From: Comamonas terrae | GTDB lineage: Bacteria > Pseudomonadota > Gammaproteobacteria > Burkholderiales > Burkholderiaceae_C | Length of the DNA stretch: 64,000 nt | Direction of reading: 5' to 3' | Assembly (NCBI RefSeq): GCF_001544075.1 | Contig: NZ_BCNT01000005.1 | Span: 310,001 to 374,000 of the forward strand | In this document: positions 26,788 through 36,257 of the stretch, piece after piece | How the letters are laid out: every line of letters begins with the position of its first letter | Numbering within the stretch: position 1 is the first letter of the stretch | Program-made: the position numbers and the translations under genes | Notes under the pieces: model-generated | Databases searched by the model: none | The model's input: only the letters and a program-made list of their open reading frames with translations | Told to the model about the DNA's origin: nothing

Positions 26788-28766
26788 ATGCATTGGCTGA
26801 ACAATTGTTGGGCCTGCCGCGATTGCTGAAGCAAGCGGTAGTTTTGGGTGTGGATGTATCTGTGGCGGTTTTGGCTGTCTGGCTGGCGTTTTACCTGCGC
26901 ATTGACCAGACAGGGATACCGGTTATGGATCAAGGCTATGTCTACGGTCTGGCGATCGTGCTGTTTGTGCCGATCTTTGTGCGTATGGGCTTGTACCGGG
27001 CCATCTTCCGCTATGCCGGAATGCCAGCGGTTGTGGCTACTGCGGTTGCCGTGGTCATTTACGGTGTTGTCTTTTTTGCGGTGTTGCTGTGGATGCGCTG
27101 GAACGGTGTACCACGCAGTATAGGTTTGATCCAGCCAATTCTCTTCTTGCTGTTGGCTGGCGGCTGGCGCATTCTTGCGCGCTATTGGCTGTCTGGGGTG
27201 AGTGATTCCGAGCAAAGTCTATCGCCAAAAAAGCATTTGCTGATATATGGCGCTGGCGATGCAGGGGTGCAGACGGCATCTGCCATTGATGTGATGCGTG
27301 AGTTCTCGGTTCGAGGTTTCGTTGATGATGATTTAGGCAAGGTAGGACGAACCATCAATGGCATTCCGATCATTTCACCTGCAGATGCAGCTGCCTTCAT
27401 CCAGAGACACAAAATTTCCGACATCCTGCTGGCGATCCCTTCACTGAACCGCTTGCGACGTAGGGAAATCATCGATCAGTTGCAGTTGCTGCCTGTGCAT
27501 GTGCGTTCTCTGCCGGGCATGATGGACTTGGCCTCGGGCAAGGTGACGGTGGCAGATTTCCAAGAGCTGGACATCGAGGACCTGCTGGGTCGCGACCCGG
27601 TGACGCCCGATCCGCAGCTGCTAGCCAAGAATCTAGCCGGCAAGGTGGTACTGGTGACGGGGGCTGGCGGAAGCATCGGAAGCGAGCTGTGCCGGCAGAT
27701 CATCCTGGAACAACCCGAAGCTCTGGTATTGGTAGAGCACAACGAATACGGACTCTACTCCATACATCGCGACCTTGAACTGCTGTGTAAGGAGCATGGG
27801 TTGTCTGTGCAGTTGATGCCGCGGCTAGGCAGTATTCGCAATCTGAGGCGTCTGCGTGCTATTTTTACAGATTGCAGGCCCCACACGGTGTATCACGCAG
27901 CAGCTTACAAGCATGTGCCGCTGGTGCAAGAGAATCCAGCCGAAGGCATTTTGAACAATGTCTTCGGTACGCTGAATGTGGCTCGCGTGGCTATGGAACT
28001 GGGAGTGGAACGCTTTGTGCTGATCTCCACCGACAAGGCAGTTCGTCCTACGAATGTCATGGGGGCCAGCAAGCGCATGGCGGAGTTGGTGCTGCAAGCC
28101 ATGGCCGGTGCATCGGAAGTGGATTTTGCGCCTATTGATGAAGCAGGATTGGGTATTCCGGTTGCAAACAGGACCTGCTTTTGCATGGTGCGCTTCGGCA
28201 ATGTGCTGGGCAGCAGCGGCAGTGTGGTGCCTTTGTTTCGCAGCCAACTGCGCAATGGCGGACCGCTGACGGTCACGCATGCTGCGGTGACCCGCTATTT
28301 CATGACGATTCCCGAGGCTGCCCAATTGGTGCTGCAGGCGGGTGCCATGGGCAATGGCGGAGATGTGTTTGTGCTCGACATGGGCAAACCGGTGAAGATC
28401 ATCGATTTGGCGCGTCGGATGATTCAGCTATCGGGTTTGACAGTCAAGGACGAAGCCCATGCCTCGGGCGATATCGAGATTCAGGTGGTTGGCCTGAGGC
28501 CAGGGGAGAAGCTGTACGAAGAATTGCTGATTGGTGACAACCCTGAAACCACTGAGCATGCTCGTATCATGAAGGCTCATGAAAGCTATCTGCCATGGAA
28601 GGATCTGTTGCCGCATCTGTTGACGCTGCGCCAAGCTGCCAAGCAAGGGGACGATGCGTCAATCCATTCTGAACTGCTACAACTGGTCAGTGGATACGTA
28701 GCCCCTGATGGAGCCGAGCAGGAGCGCCAGGGAAGTGCCGCAACGCAGCAACTGGCGAACTGTTGA
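26778..28766 (+). CDS. pglF: Membrane-bound UDP-GlcNAc 4,6-dehydratase (PglF/WbpM/CapD-like)
   Basis: A 662-residue enzyme. Four hydrophobic helices lie within residues about 18-140, then a Rossmann-like domain (LLIYGAGDAGVQTASAI) and an SDR catalytic domain starting VVLVTGAGGSIGSELCRQI. The active-site segment STDKAVRPTNVMGASKR (about 417-433) has Met in place of the usual YxxxK tyrosine, as in WbpM and PglF. It converts UDP-GlcNAc to the 4-keto-6-deoxy sugar, the first step toward diNAcBac or QuiNAc. It is the last gene of the cluster; the next gene, argB, is backbone. Confidence 0.93.
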   Translation: MSLNALAEQLLGLPRLLKQAVVLGVDVSVAVLAVWLAFYLRIDQTGIPVMDQGYVYGLAIVLFVPIFVRMGLYRAIFRYAGMPAVVATAVAVVIYGVVFFAVLLWMRWNGVPRSIGLIQPILFLLLAGGWRILARYWLSGVSDSEQSLSPKKHLLIYGAGDAGVQTASAIDVMREFSVRGFVDDDLGKVGRTINGIPIISPADAAAFIQRHKISDILLAIPSLNRLRRREIIDQLQLLPVHVRSLPGMMDLASGKVTVADFQELDIEDLLGRDPVTPDPQLLAKNLAGKVVLVTGAGGSIGSELCRQIILEQPEALVLVEHNEYGLYSIHRDLELLCKEHGLSVQLMPRLGSIRNLRRLRAIFTDCRPHTVYHAAAYKHVPLVQENPAEGILNNVFGTLNVARVAMELGVERFVLISTDKAVRPTNVMGASKRMAELVLQAMAGASEVDFAPIDEAGLGIPVANRTCFCMVRFGNVLGSSGSVVPLFRSQLRNGGPLTVTHAAVTRYFMTIPEAAQLVLQAGAMGNGGDVFVLDMGKPVKIIDLARRMIQLSGLTVKDEAHASGDIEIQVVGLRPGEKLYEELLIGDNPETTEHARIMKAHESYLPWKDLLPHLLTLRQAAKQGDDASIHSELLQLVSGYVAPDGAEQERQGSAATQQLANC

Positions 28767-28807
28767 CGGCATGCGCCGTTATTGCGGCAAAATCCGCATC
28801 GAACGAC

Positions 28808-28837
28808 AAAGACTGCCGACGACGGCGGTCTTTATTT
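28808..28837 (+). terminator. Intrinsic terminator after the polysaccharide cluster
   Basis: The arms AAAGAC-T-GCCG and CGGC-G-GTCTTT pair over eleven positions (one U-G) around an ACGA loop and are followed by ATTTT. It sits between the pglF-like gene and argB, so it probably ends cluster transcription. Confidence 0.8.
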
Positions 28838-28877
28838 TGGAACCTTATATGTCCTGCCTTGGCAGGCTTTCGCTTTC

Positions 28878-29768
28878 ATGACCACCACTCCCACCATCGC
28901 CCCCCGCGACAAAGCCGAAATCCTCGCACAGGCGCTGCCCTATATCCGCAAGTTCCATGGCAAGACCATGGTGATCAAGTATGGGGGCAATGCCATGACC
29001 GATCCCGCCCTGCAGGCGGACTTTGCCGAGGACGTGGTGCTGCTCAAGCTCGTGGGCATCAATCCGGTGGTGGTGCATGGCGGGGGGCCGCAGATCGAGA
29101 CCGCGCTGAATCGTCTGGGCAAGAAGGGCGAGTTCATCCAGGGCATGCGCGTGACCGATGCGGAGACCATGGAAGTGGTGGAGTGGGTGCTGGCCGGCGA
29201 GGTGCAGCAGGACATCGTGGGCCTGATCCATCAGGCCGGAGGCAAGGCCGTGGGCCTGACGGGACGCGATGGCGGGCTGATCCGCGCCAAGAAGCTCAAG
29301 ATGGTGGACAACAAGGATCCGAATATCGAATACGACGTGGGCCAGGTGGGCGACATCGTGTCCATCGATCCCAGCGTGGTGCGGGCCTTGCAGGACGATG
29401 CCTTCATTCCTGTGATCAGCCCTATCGGCTTCGGCGAGGAAAACGAGAGCTACAACATCAATGCGGACGTAGTTGCAAGCAAATTGGCAACTGTGCTGCA
29501 AGCTGAAAAACTGGTGCTTTTGACCAACACTCCCGGCGTGCTGGACAAGGGTGGCAATCTGCTGACCGACCTGACGGCGCGCGAAATCGACGGCCTGTTT
29601 GCCGACGGCACGATTTCGGGTGGCATGCTGCCCAAGATCAGCGGTGCGCTGGATGCGGCCAAGGCCGGCGTCAATGCCGTGCACATCATCGATGGTCGCG
29701 TGCCGCATTCCATGCTGCTGGAGATCCTGACCGACCAGGCCTATGGCACCATGATCCGCAGCCATTGA
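28878..29768 (+). CDS. argB: Acetylglutamate kinase
   Basis: Phosphorylates N-acetylglutamate in arginine biosynthesis, 296 residues. Family blocks: [67 protein letters not shown] and [21 protein letters not shown] 28878 matches the family start after a short terminator-containing gap. It marks return to the high-GC backbone to the right of the polysaccharide cluster. The product length and motifs are normal. Confidence 0.97.
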   Translation: MTTTPTIAPRDKAEILAQALPYIRKFHGKTMVIKYGGNAMTDPALQADFAEDVVLLKLVGINPVVVHGGGPQIETALNRLGKKGEFIQGMRVTDAETMEVVEWVLAGEVQQDIVGLIHQAGGKAVGLTGRDGGLIRAKKLKMVDNKDPNIEYDVGQVGDIVSIDPSVVRALQDDAFIPVISPIGFGEENESYNINADVVASKLATVLQAEKLVLLTNTPGVLDKGGNLLTDLTAREIDGLFADGTISGGMLPKISGALDAAKAGVNAVHIIDGRVPHSMLLEILTDQAYGTMIRSH

Positions 29769-29879
29769 AGCCGGGACGGGCGCCGCCACTGGCGCCCCCC
29801 CGGGGTCGTCAGGCTGCTGGCGAAACGGGAACGCGGAAAGCGTTACCATCGTTGGGGCCCTGTGTGACGGTATGGACTG

Positions 29880-29906
29880 AGCCGCCTTCAGGGCGGCTTT
29901 TGTTTT
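29880..29906 (+). terminator. Intrinsic terminator downstream of argB
   Basis: AGCCGCC (29880-29886) pairs with GGCGGCT (29892-29898) around a TTCAG loop, followed by TTTGTTTT. It lies about 110 bases after argB and just before the response-regulator start, so it insulates the two units. Confidence 0.8.
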
Positions 29907-29924
29907 GGAGCTAGGTAGGACTTT

Positions 29925-30644
<720 letters not shown>

Positions 30645-30665
30645 AGACAGCAAACGGCATGGTCG

Positions 30666-30759
30666 AATAAATGATAGCTGCCAGCGCTTGCTGCATATTG
30701 GTTTCAATGGAGAAGCATGTTGAAACCAACGAATGAAAGGCGTCAGCAGCTATCTTTAT
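30666..30759. repeat. Nested-palindrome intergenic repeat between regulator and kinase genes
   Basis: Outer arms ATGATAGCTGCCAGCGC and GGCGTCAGCAGCTATC enclose a perfect inner hairpin TTGGTTTCAA...TTGAAACCAA. It is one of the best preserved of six copies in the window. Confidence 0.75.
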
Positions 30760-30821
30760 GTGACTGACTGGCCAGGCCATACAGAACCGGCGAACATCAA
30801 GCCTTCTCTCTATTTCCGCCC

Positions 30822-32321
30822 ATGACCGCCAATCTGCGCTTTCGCCTGCTGGTGCTGCTGCTGGTGCCGCTGGTGCTGCTGGCGCTGATGGGGGGCTGGT
30901 TCGGCTATACCTCGGCCGACGAGGCCTCGACGCAGCATGACCAGCGGCTGATGCGGCTGCTGCCCGCGCTGGCCGATTCGGTGCTTGCGCCTTCGATTGC
31001 CGAGGGCACGCCGCCGCTGGTTTCGCTCACGCCGGCCATCGAGGATTTTCTGCGCGGGCAGGGCGACGAGGTAGGCTATGCCATTGGCGATCTGCAGGGC
31101 CATGTGGTCGCGGGCGACACCTGGATCAAGTTCGACGTGCCCACCACCTCGCTGGCCGAATTCCACAGCCAGGAGCATGACGGCGTGACCTACCGCGTGG
31201 CCGTGCTCAAGGCCGAGACCTATGGCGCGGGCGAACTGGTCGTCATGCTGGCCGACAGCAGCGATGTGCGCCAGCAGTGGGTGCGCCAGCTGCTCACGCA
31301 TGTGCTGCTGCCCAATCTGCTGCTGATCGCCGGGGCGGCCGTGGCCATCTACTGGTCCGTGAGCCGCGCCTTCAAGCCGCTGCACAAGCTCACCCAGGCC
31401 GTGGAGCGGCGCTCGCCGCGCGATCTCAGCCCCATCGACGAGCAGACCACTCCTGCCGAAGTGCGCCCGCTGGTGCGCTCCCTCAACCGGCTGTTCGCGC
31501 TGGTCAATGCCCAGGCCGAGGGGCAGCGCCGCTTCGTGGCCGACGCCGCGCACCAGCTGCGCACGCCGCTGGCGGCCCTGCAGGCCCAGGTCGAGGCCTG
31601 GGCGCTGAGCGCCGAAAGCGCCCAGCGCGCCGCCCGCCGCAAGGGCGAAAGCGAGGCACCCGTCATGCTGACGCTGGCCCAGATTGAGCAGCTGCGCGAC
31701 GCCACGCGGCGCACCTCGCAGCTCGCACGCCAGCTGCTGGCCCTGTCGCGCGCCGATGCGCGCAATGCCGAAGTGCAGCCGCTGCAGCAGGTCGACCTCA
31801 AGGAGCTGTGCGAGAGCATGCTGGAGACCTTCATCGACCGTGCCTCGGCCAAGGGGCTGGATTTCGGGCTGGAGACCGAATCCGTTTCGGTCTGGGGCCA
31901 TAGCTGGCTGCTGCGCGAACTGGTCTCGAACCTGGTCGAGAACGCCGTCAAGTACACGCCCGAAGGGGGCAGCGTCACCCTGCGCTGCGGCCGGCGTGCC
32001 AAGCCGCTGGGCAGCGACGATGCGGTACTGCTGGCTTCGGCGCTGTCCGGCTGGGCGTTTGTCGAAGTGGACGACGACGGCCCCGGCGTGCCCGTCGAGG
32101 AGCGCAGCCAGATCACCCAGCGTTTTTACCGCGCGCAGGGGGCAGTGGGCGAAGGCACGGGGCTGGGCCTGGCCATTGCCGATGAAATCGCCCAGCTGCA
32201 CCAGGGCGTGCTCAGTTTCGACGAAGGCAGCAGCCACAGAGGGCTGCTGGTGCGGCTGGAGCTGCCAATCGAGCTTTCAGCGGATGGCAATAATGACGGC
32301 CGGGCAAACTCCGGCCATTGA
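30822..32321 (+). CDS. Sensor histidine kinase (TctE/QseC-like)
   Basis: A 499-residue inner-membrane kinase, partner of the preceding regulator. TM1 is residues about 8-27, a periplasmic domain of about 140 residues follows, and TM2 (about 165-185) leads to a HAMP-like linker. The phospho-acceptor His244 lies in FVADAAHQLRTPLAALQ. The ATPase domain has the N-box LVSNLVENAVKYTPEGG, VDDDGPGVP and GTGLGLAIADEI. The N-terminal TctE-like domain suggests a small periplasmic ligand such as a carboxylate, but that is a guess. Confidence 0.9.
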   Translation: MTANLRFRLLVLLLVPLVLLALMGGWFGYTSADEASTQHDQRLMRLLPALADSVLAPSIAEGTPPLVSLTPAIEDFLRGQGDEVGYAIGDLQGHVVAGDTWIKFDVPTTSLAEFHSQEHDGVTYRVAVLKAETYGAGELVVMLADSSDVRQQWVRQLLTHVLLPNLLLIAGAAVAIYWSVSRAFKPLHKLTQAVERRSPRDLSPIDEQTTPAEVRPLVRSLNRLFALVNAQAEGQRRFVADAAHQLRTPLAALQAQVEAWALSAESAQRAARRKGESEAPVMLTLAQIEQLRDATRRTSQLARQLLALSRADARNAEVQPLQQVDLKELCESMLETFIDRASAKGLDFGLETESVSVWGHSWLLRELVSNLVENAVKYTPEGGSVTLRCGRRAKPLGSDDAVLLASALSGWAFVEVDDDGPGVPVEERSQITQRFYRAQGAVGEGTGLGLAIADEIAQLHQGVLSFDEGSSHRGLLVRLELPIELSADGNNDGRANSGH

Positions 32322-32492
32322 ATTCTCGGTTACGCTCGGTGGCTGGTGAGAGCGGCGGTTGCAAGCCGGCGGCGTGCACACGCGAGTAGCGCACGCTTCG
32401 TGCCCGGGCCTGGCGACCCGCCGACAGAGGGCAGCCATGCGCTTTGGGCGCCGGGGGCTGTGAGAAAATTGCTAGCAAATACTGAATCGCCT

Positions 32493-33185
32493 ATGTCTGA
32501 GTCTGAAGTCCTGTCGCCTGAGCCCCTTTCCGAAACCCATGCACAGGACACGCCTGTCGCGCCTGCCATGGCTCCGGCTCGCAAGCGCCCCAAGCCGGGC
32601 GAGCGCCGCGAGCAGATCCTGCAGGCCCTGGCCTCCATGCTGGAAAAGCCGGGCGCAGAGCGCATCACCACCGCTGCGCTGGCCGCCCATCTGGGTGTGA
32701 GCGAAGCCGCGCTGTACCGCCATTTCGCGAGCAAGGCCCAGATGTTCGAAGGCCTGATCGAATTCATCGAGCAGTCCGTGTTTGCACTGGTACAGCAGAT
32801 CGTGGGCCGCGAACTGCCCGACGAGCACGGCGCCCTGGAAGGCGCGCGCAATGCCAACCGCGTGATCGCGCTGCTGCTGCAGTTCGGCGAGAAGAATCCC
32901 GGCATGGTGCGCGTCATGGTGGGCGATGCCATCGTGTTCGAGCACGAGCGCCTGCAGGCGCGCATGAACCAGTTCTTCGACCGCATCGAATCCACCCTGC
33001 GCCAGTGCCTGCGTCCGGCCGCCGGTGCGCTGGGCTCTAATGCGCCGACCGTGGAAGCCCAGATCGCCGCCAGCGTGCTGACCTCGTTCGCGCTGGGCCG
33101 CCTGCAGCGCTATGCGCGCTCGGGATTCCGCCGCCTGCCCACCGAGCACCTGGAAGCCAGCCTGGCCATGGTGATGGTGGTCTGA
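32493..33185 (+). CDS. slmA: TetR-fold nucleoid occlusion factor, SlmA-like
   Basis: A 230-residue TetR-fold protein. The N-terminal HTH (about 45-95) reads RREQILQALASMLEKPGAER, TTAALAAHLGVSEAALYRHF; this LAAHLGVSEAALYRHF form is typical of SlmA. SlmA binds DNA sites over the chromosome and blocks FtsZ ring formation over the nucleoid. The N-terminal about 35 residues are a Pro/Ser-rich lead. ATG 32493 was chosen over the longer upstream frame, which has no family features. In betaproteobacteria this gene is commonly near argB, which fits. Alternative: a plain TetR repressor. Confidence 0.8.
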   Translation: MSESEVLSPEPLSETHAQDTPVAPAMAPARKRPKPGERREQILQALASMLEKPGAERITTAALAAHLGVSEAALYRHFASKAQMFEGLIEFIEQSVFALVQQIVGRELPDEHGALEGARNANRVIALLLQFGEKNPGMVRVMVGDAIVFEHERLQARMNQFFDRIESTLRQCLRPAAGALGSNAPTVEAQIAASVLTSFALGRLQRYARSGFRRLPTEHLEASLAMVMVV

Positions 33186-33275
33186 CTTTCCGTATGGCCA
33201 TGCAGCTGCGCCCGGACGGCGCCGCACGCAAATAGCGCCGCAGCAGGGTGGCCTCTCTTGAGGGGCTGGGCAATG

Positions 33276-33314
33276 AAAAAACGCCGCAACCTTCTGGGTT
33301 GGCGGCGTTTTTTT
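33276..33314 (+). terminator. Intrinsic terminator after slmA
   Basis: AAAAAACGCCGC pairs with GCGGCGTTTTTT and, after one bulged G, AACC pairs with GGTT around a short loop. The A-run and T-run on both sides make it able to act in both directions. Confidence 0.88.
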
Positions 33315-33414
33315 CAGGGATAGAGGACAGGGTTGGAAGCAACGGATTGCCGCGTTGCAATTCGATTAGGTATTTTCCCTTGGTGGGGTCTGCTGCGGGC
33401 CGATTTTTGTGCAA

Positions 33415-33438
33415 AATAGAACGAACGTTCGTTTTATT
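33415..33438. promoter_or_regulatory. 24-bp palindrome, candidate TetR operator
   Basis: A perfect 14-bp palindrome AACGAACGTTCGTT at 33420-33433 extends to 24 bp with one mismatch. It ends ten bases before the TetR ATG at 33448. The ACGAACGTTCGT core is a common form for TetR regulators of lipid genes. It suggests autoregulation. Confidence 0.7.
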
Positions 33439-33447
33439 GGATTTTGC

Positions 33448-34287
33448 ATGGCTTCGTCATCTGTCACCCGCTCTCCGGCTACCCGTTCCAAGCGCTCCGC
33501 GCCGGGGGCGCAAGGCCCTGCGCGCATGGAGGGGGCTGTGGGGGTCGAGGCTGCCGCAAGGCCTGCGGCCAAGTCTCGCAAAGCTGCCGCATCGTTGCAA
33601 GCCTCCGGGACTCCGCCAGAGGGTAAATCCCCGGCTGCTGCTGTAGCGGCGCCGGCCACCCGCGCCCGCTCCGCCGGCCGCGCCCTGCACAAGGGCCAGC
33701 AGACCAAGGCCACGATTGTCGAGGCCGCGCTCAATCTGGCCACGCACATCGGCCTCGAAGGCCTGTCCATCGGTGCCATCGCCGAACTCACGGGCATGAG
33801 CAAGTCGGGCGTGTTCGCCCATTTCGGCTCGCGCGAGGAGCTGCAGATTTCGGTGGTGCATGAATACCACGACCGCTTCGAGCAGGAAGTGTTCTACCCC
33901 GCAATCACCGCGCCGCGCGGCATTCCGCGTCTGCGCGCGCTGTTCGACAACTGGATGAAGCGCACCTCGATCGAGATCGATTCGGGCTGCATCTACATCA
34001 GCGGAGCCGTGGAGTTCGACGACCGCACAGGCCCCGTGCGCGATGCGCTGGTCGAATCCGTGAGCACCTGGCATGCGGCCATGCGCCGCACCATCGTGCA
34101 GAGCAAGGAGTGCGGCGACCTGCGCGCCGACGTGGACGAGAGCCAGCTGCTGTTCGAGATCCACGGCCTGATCTTGGCCCTGCACTACGAAGCCCGTTTC
34201 CTGCGCAGCGAAGGCTCGATAGAGCGCGCGCAGGCCGCTTTCAACAACATTCTGGCGCGCTATGCGCGCGAACCGTTTTCCGCCTGA
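33448..34287 (+). CDS. TetR-family regulator of the beta-oxidation operon
   Basis: A 279-residue TetR protein. Residues 1 to about 80 are a low-complexity Ala/Pro/Arg/Ser extension. The HTH follows (TKATIVEAALNLATHIGLEG, SIGAIAELTGMSKSGVFAHF), then a helical ligand domain (about 135-279). ATG 33448 is used; an in-frame GTG at 33409 would place the start upstream of the palindrome. The palindrome upstream and the acyl-CoA genes 88 bases downstream indicate a fatty-acid-responsive repressor, probably sensing acyl-CoA. The extension is longer than usual and may be partly untranslated if a later start is used. Confidence 0.85.
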   Translation: MASSSVTRSPATRSKRSAPGAQGPARMEGAVGVEAAARPAAKSRKAAASLQASGTPPEGKSPAAAVAAPATRARSAGRALHKGQQTKATIVEAALNLATHIGLEGLSIGAIAELTGMSKSGVFAHFGSREELQISVVHEYHDRFEQEVFYPAITAPRGIPRLRALFDNWMKRTSIEIDSGCIYISGAVEFDDRTGPVRDALVESVSTWHAAMRRTIVQSKECGDLRADVDESQLLFEIHGLILALHYEARFLRSEGSIERAQAAFNNILARYAREPFSA

Positions 34288-34375
34288 GGCGGCGCCCGGT
34301 CTCTGAGCGGGCCGCCACGCAAGCCAGCCGGAGCCTTATCGATTCACGCACACCCATCATCACAGGAGAAGACAG

Positions 34376-36172
34376 ATGCCCAGCTACAACCCGCCTCTGC
34401 GCGACATGCAATTCCTCATGCACGAGGTGTTCAAGGTCACCGAGGCCTACCAGCAGATGCCCAAGCACGCGGATGTCGATGCCGACACCATCAACGCCGT
34501 GCTCGAGGAGGCGGGCAAGTTCGCCGCCAACGTGACCTTCCCGCTGAACATCAGCGGCGACGAGGAAGGCTGCCACCTGGACAAGACCACCCACGAGGTG
34601 ACCACGCCCAAGGGCTACAAGCAGGCCTACCAGCAGTTCGTGGAGGGCGGCTGGCCCGCGCTGTCGTGTGACCCCGAGTACGGCGGCCAGGGCCTGCCCT
34701 TCGTGATGAATTCGGCGCTGTACGAGATGCTCAACAGCGCCAACCAGGCCTGGACCATGTACCCCGGCCTGTCGCATGGCGCCTACGAGGCCCTGCATGC
34801 CCACGGCTCCGACGAGCTCAAGGCCCTGTACCTGCCCAAGCTGACCAGCGGCGAGTGGACCGGCACCATGTGCCTGACCGAGCCCCACTGCGGCACCGAC
34901 CTGGGCCTGCTGCGCACCAAGGCCGAACCCCAGGCCGACGGCAGCTACAGGATCACCGGCAACAAAATCTTCATCAGCGCCGGCGAGCACGACATGGCGC
35001 CCAACATCGTGCACCTGGTGCTGGCCCGCCTGCCCGATGCGCCGGCCGGCTCCAAGGGCATCAGCCTGTTCGTGGTGCCCAAATACAAGGTCAATGCCGA
35101 CGGCTCCCTGGGCGAGCGCAACACCATCTACTGCGGCGGCCTGGAGCACAAGATGGGCATCAAGTCCAACGCCACGGCCCAGATCGTGATCGAGGAGGCC
35201 GTGGGCCACATGGTGGGCCAGCCCAACAAGGGCCTGCAGGCCATGTTCGTGATGATGAACGCCGCGCGCCTGGGCGTGGGCAACCAGTCGCTGGGCCTGA
35301 CCGAAGTGGCCTACCAGAATGCGCTGGCCTATGCCAAGGACCGCCTGCAGATGCGCAGCCTGTCGGGCGTGAAGGCCAAGGACAAGCCGGCCGACCCCAT
35401 CATCGTGCACCCCGACGTGCGCCGCATGCTGCTGACGGCCAAGGCCTATGCCGAAGGCGGCCGCGCGCTGTCCACCTTCTGCGCGCTGCTGATCGACAAG
35501 GAGCTGAACCATCCCGACGAGAAGGTGCGCGCCGACAGCGCCGAGCTGGTCGCGCTGCTGACGCCCATCGTCAAGGCCTTCCTGACCGACAACGGATGGA
35601 GCGCGGTCACGCAGTGCCAGCAGGTGTTCGGCGGCCATGGCTTCATCAAGGAATGGGGCATGGAGCAGTTCGTGCGCGACGCGCGCATCAACATGATCTA
35701 CGAAGGCACTAACGGCGTGCAGGCGCTGGACCTGCTGGGCCGCAAGGTGCTGGGCAACCAGGGCGCCTCGCTCAAGAAGTTCGGCAAGCTGGTGGCCCAG
35801 CTGGTCGAGGAAGAAGGCGTGAACGAGCGCATGGCCGAGTTCATCAACCCCATCGCCTACCTGGGCGAGCAGATGACCAAGTTCACGACCGAGATCGGCT
35901 TCAAGGGCATGCAGAATCCCGACGAAGTGGGCGCCGCCTCGGTGGACTACCTGCGCGTGGCAGGCCACCTGGTGTTCGGCTACCTGTTCGCCCGCATGGC
36001 CCAGGTCGCGCTGCGCGAGATCGCCAATGGCAGCACCGATCCCTTCTACCAGGGCAAGCTGCAGACCGCGCGCTTTTATTTCGCCAAGCTGTTCCCCGAG
36101 ACCGCGACGCTGATGCGCACGGCCCGCGCCGGCAGCAAGGTGCTGATGGATACCGATGCTGCTCTGGCTTGA
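34376..36172 (+). CDS. Acyl-CoA dehydrogenase with extended C-terminal domain (DmdC-like)
   Basis: A 598-residue FAD acyl-CoA dehydrogenase that makes the trans-2-enoyl-CoA. N-terminal, middle and C-terminal ACAD domains are followed by an extra helical C-terminal domain (about 470-590), as in the 3-methylmercaptopropionyl-CoA dehydrogenase-like subgroup. Seen motifs: MCLTEPHCGTDLG, TGNKIFISAGEHD, CQQVFGGHGFIKEWGMEQF and the catalytic Glu near residue 443 in IYEGTNGVQALDL. AGGAGAAG lies just ahead of the ATG. First enzyme gene of the beta-oxidation operon; chain-length preference cannot be read. Confidence 0.92.
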   Translation: MPSYNPPLRDMQFLMHEVFKVTEAYQQMPKHADVDADTINAVLEEAGKFAANVTFPLNISGDEEGCHLDKTTHEVTTPKGYKQAYQQFVEGGWPALSCDPEYGGQGLPFVMNSALYEMLNSANQAWTMYPGLSHGAYEALHAHGSDELKALYLPKLTSGEWTGTMCLTEPHCGTDLGLLRTKAEPQADGSYRITGNKIFISAGEHDMAPNIVHLVLARLPDAPAGSKGISLFVVPKYKVNADGSLGERNTIYCGGLEHKMGIKSNATAQIVIEEAVGHMVGQPNKGLQAMFVMMNAARLGVGNQSLGLTEVAYQNALAYAKDRLQMRSLSGVKAKDKPADPIIVHPDVRRMLLTAKAYAEGGRALSTFCALLIDKELNHPDEKVRADSAELVALLTPIVKAFLTDNGWSAVTQCQQVFGGHGFIKEWGMEQFVRDARINMIYEGTNGVQALDLLGRKVLGNQGASLKKFGKLVAQLVEEEGVNERMAEFINPIAYLGEQMTKFTTEIGFKGMQNPDEVGAASVDYLRVAGHLVFGYLFARMAQVALREIANGSTDPFYQGKLQTARFYFAKLFPETATLMRTARAGSKVLMDTDAALA

Positions 36173-36257
36173 ATAGCAGCCAGCGCACGCACTTTCTGCA
36201 ATTGAAGGCTTATTTGATTGGAAAACACCATGAAGAAAGCGGTAGCAGCTCTTTTTT
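36172..36257. repeat. Nested-palindrome repeat overlapping the DUF2147 gene start
   Basis: The left arm AATAGCAGCCAGCGC follows the acyl-CoA dehydrogenase stop; the right arm GCGGTAGCAGCTCTTTTTT lies inside the first codons of the DUF2147 gene. It resembles the copies at 30666 and 43872 but is less symmetrical. Confidence 0.5.

Noticed and set aside
13110..28766. The AT-rich cluster as a prophage or integrative element.
   Set aside because: No integrase, transposase, phage gene, att-like repeat or tRNA end was found; gene content is purely polysaccharide synthesis.
29769..29879. A short gene between argB and the response regulator.
   Set aside because: No frame with a ribosome site or meaningful length; the region is GC-rich spacer ending in a terminator.
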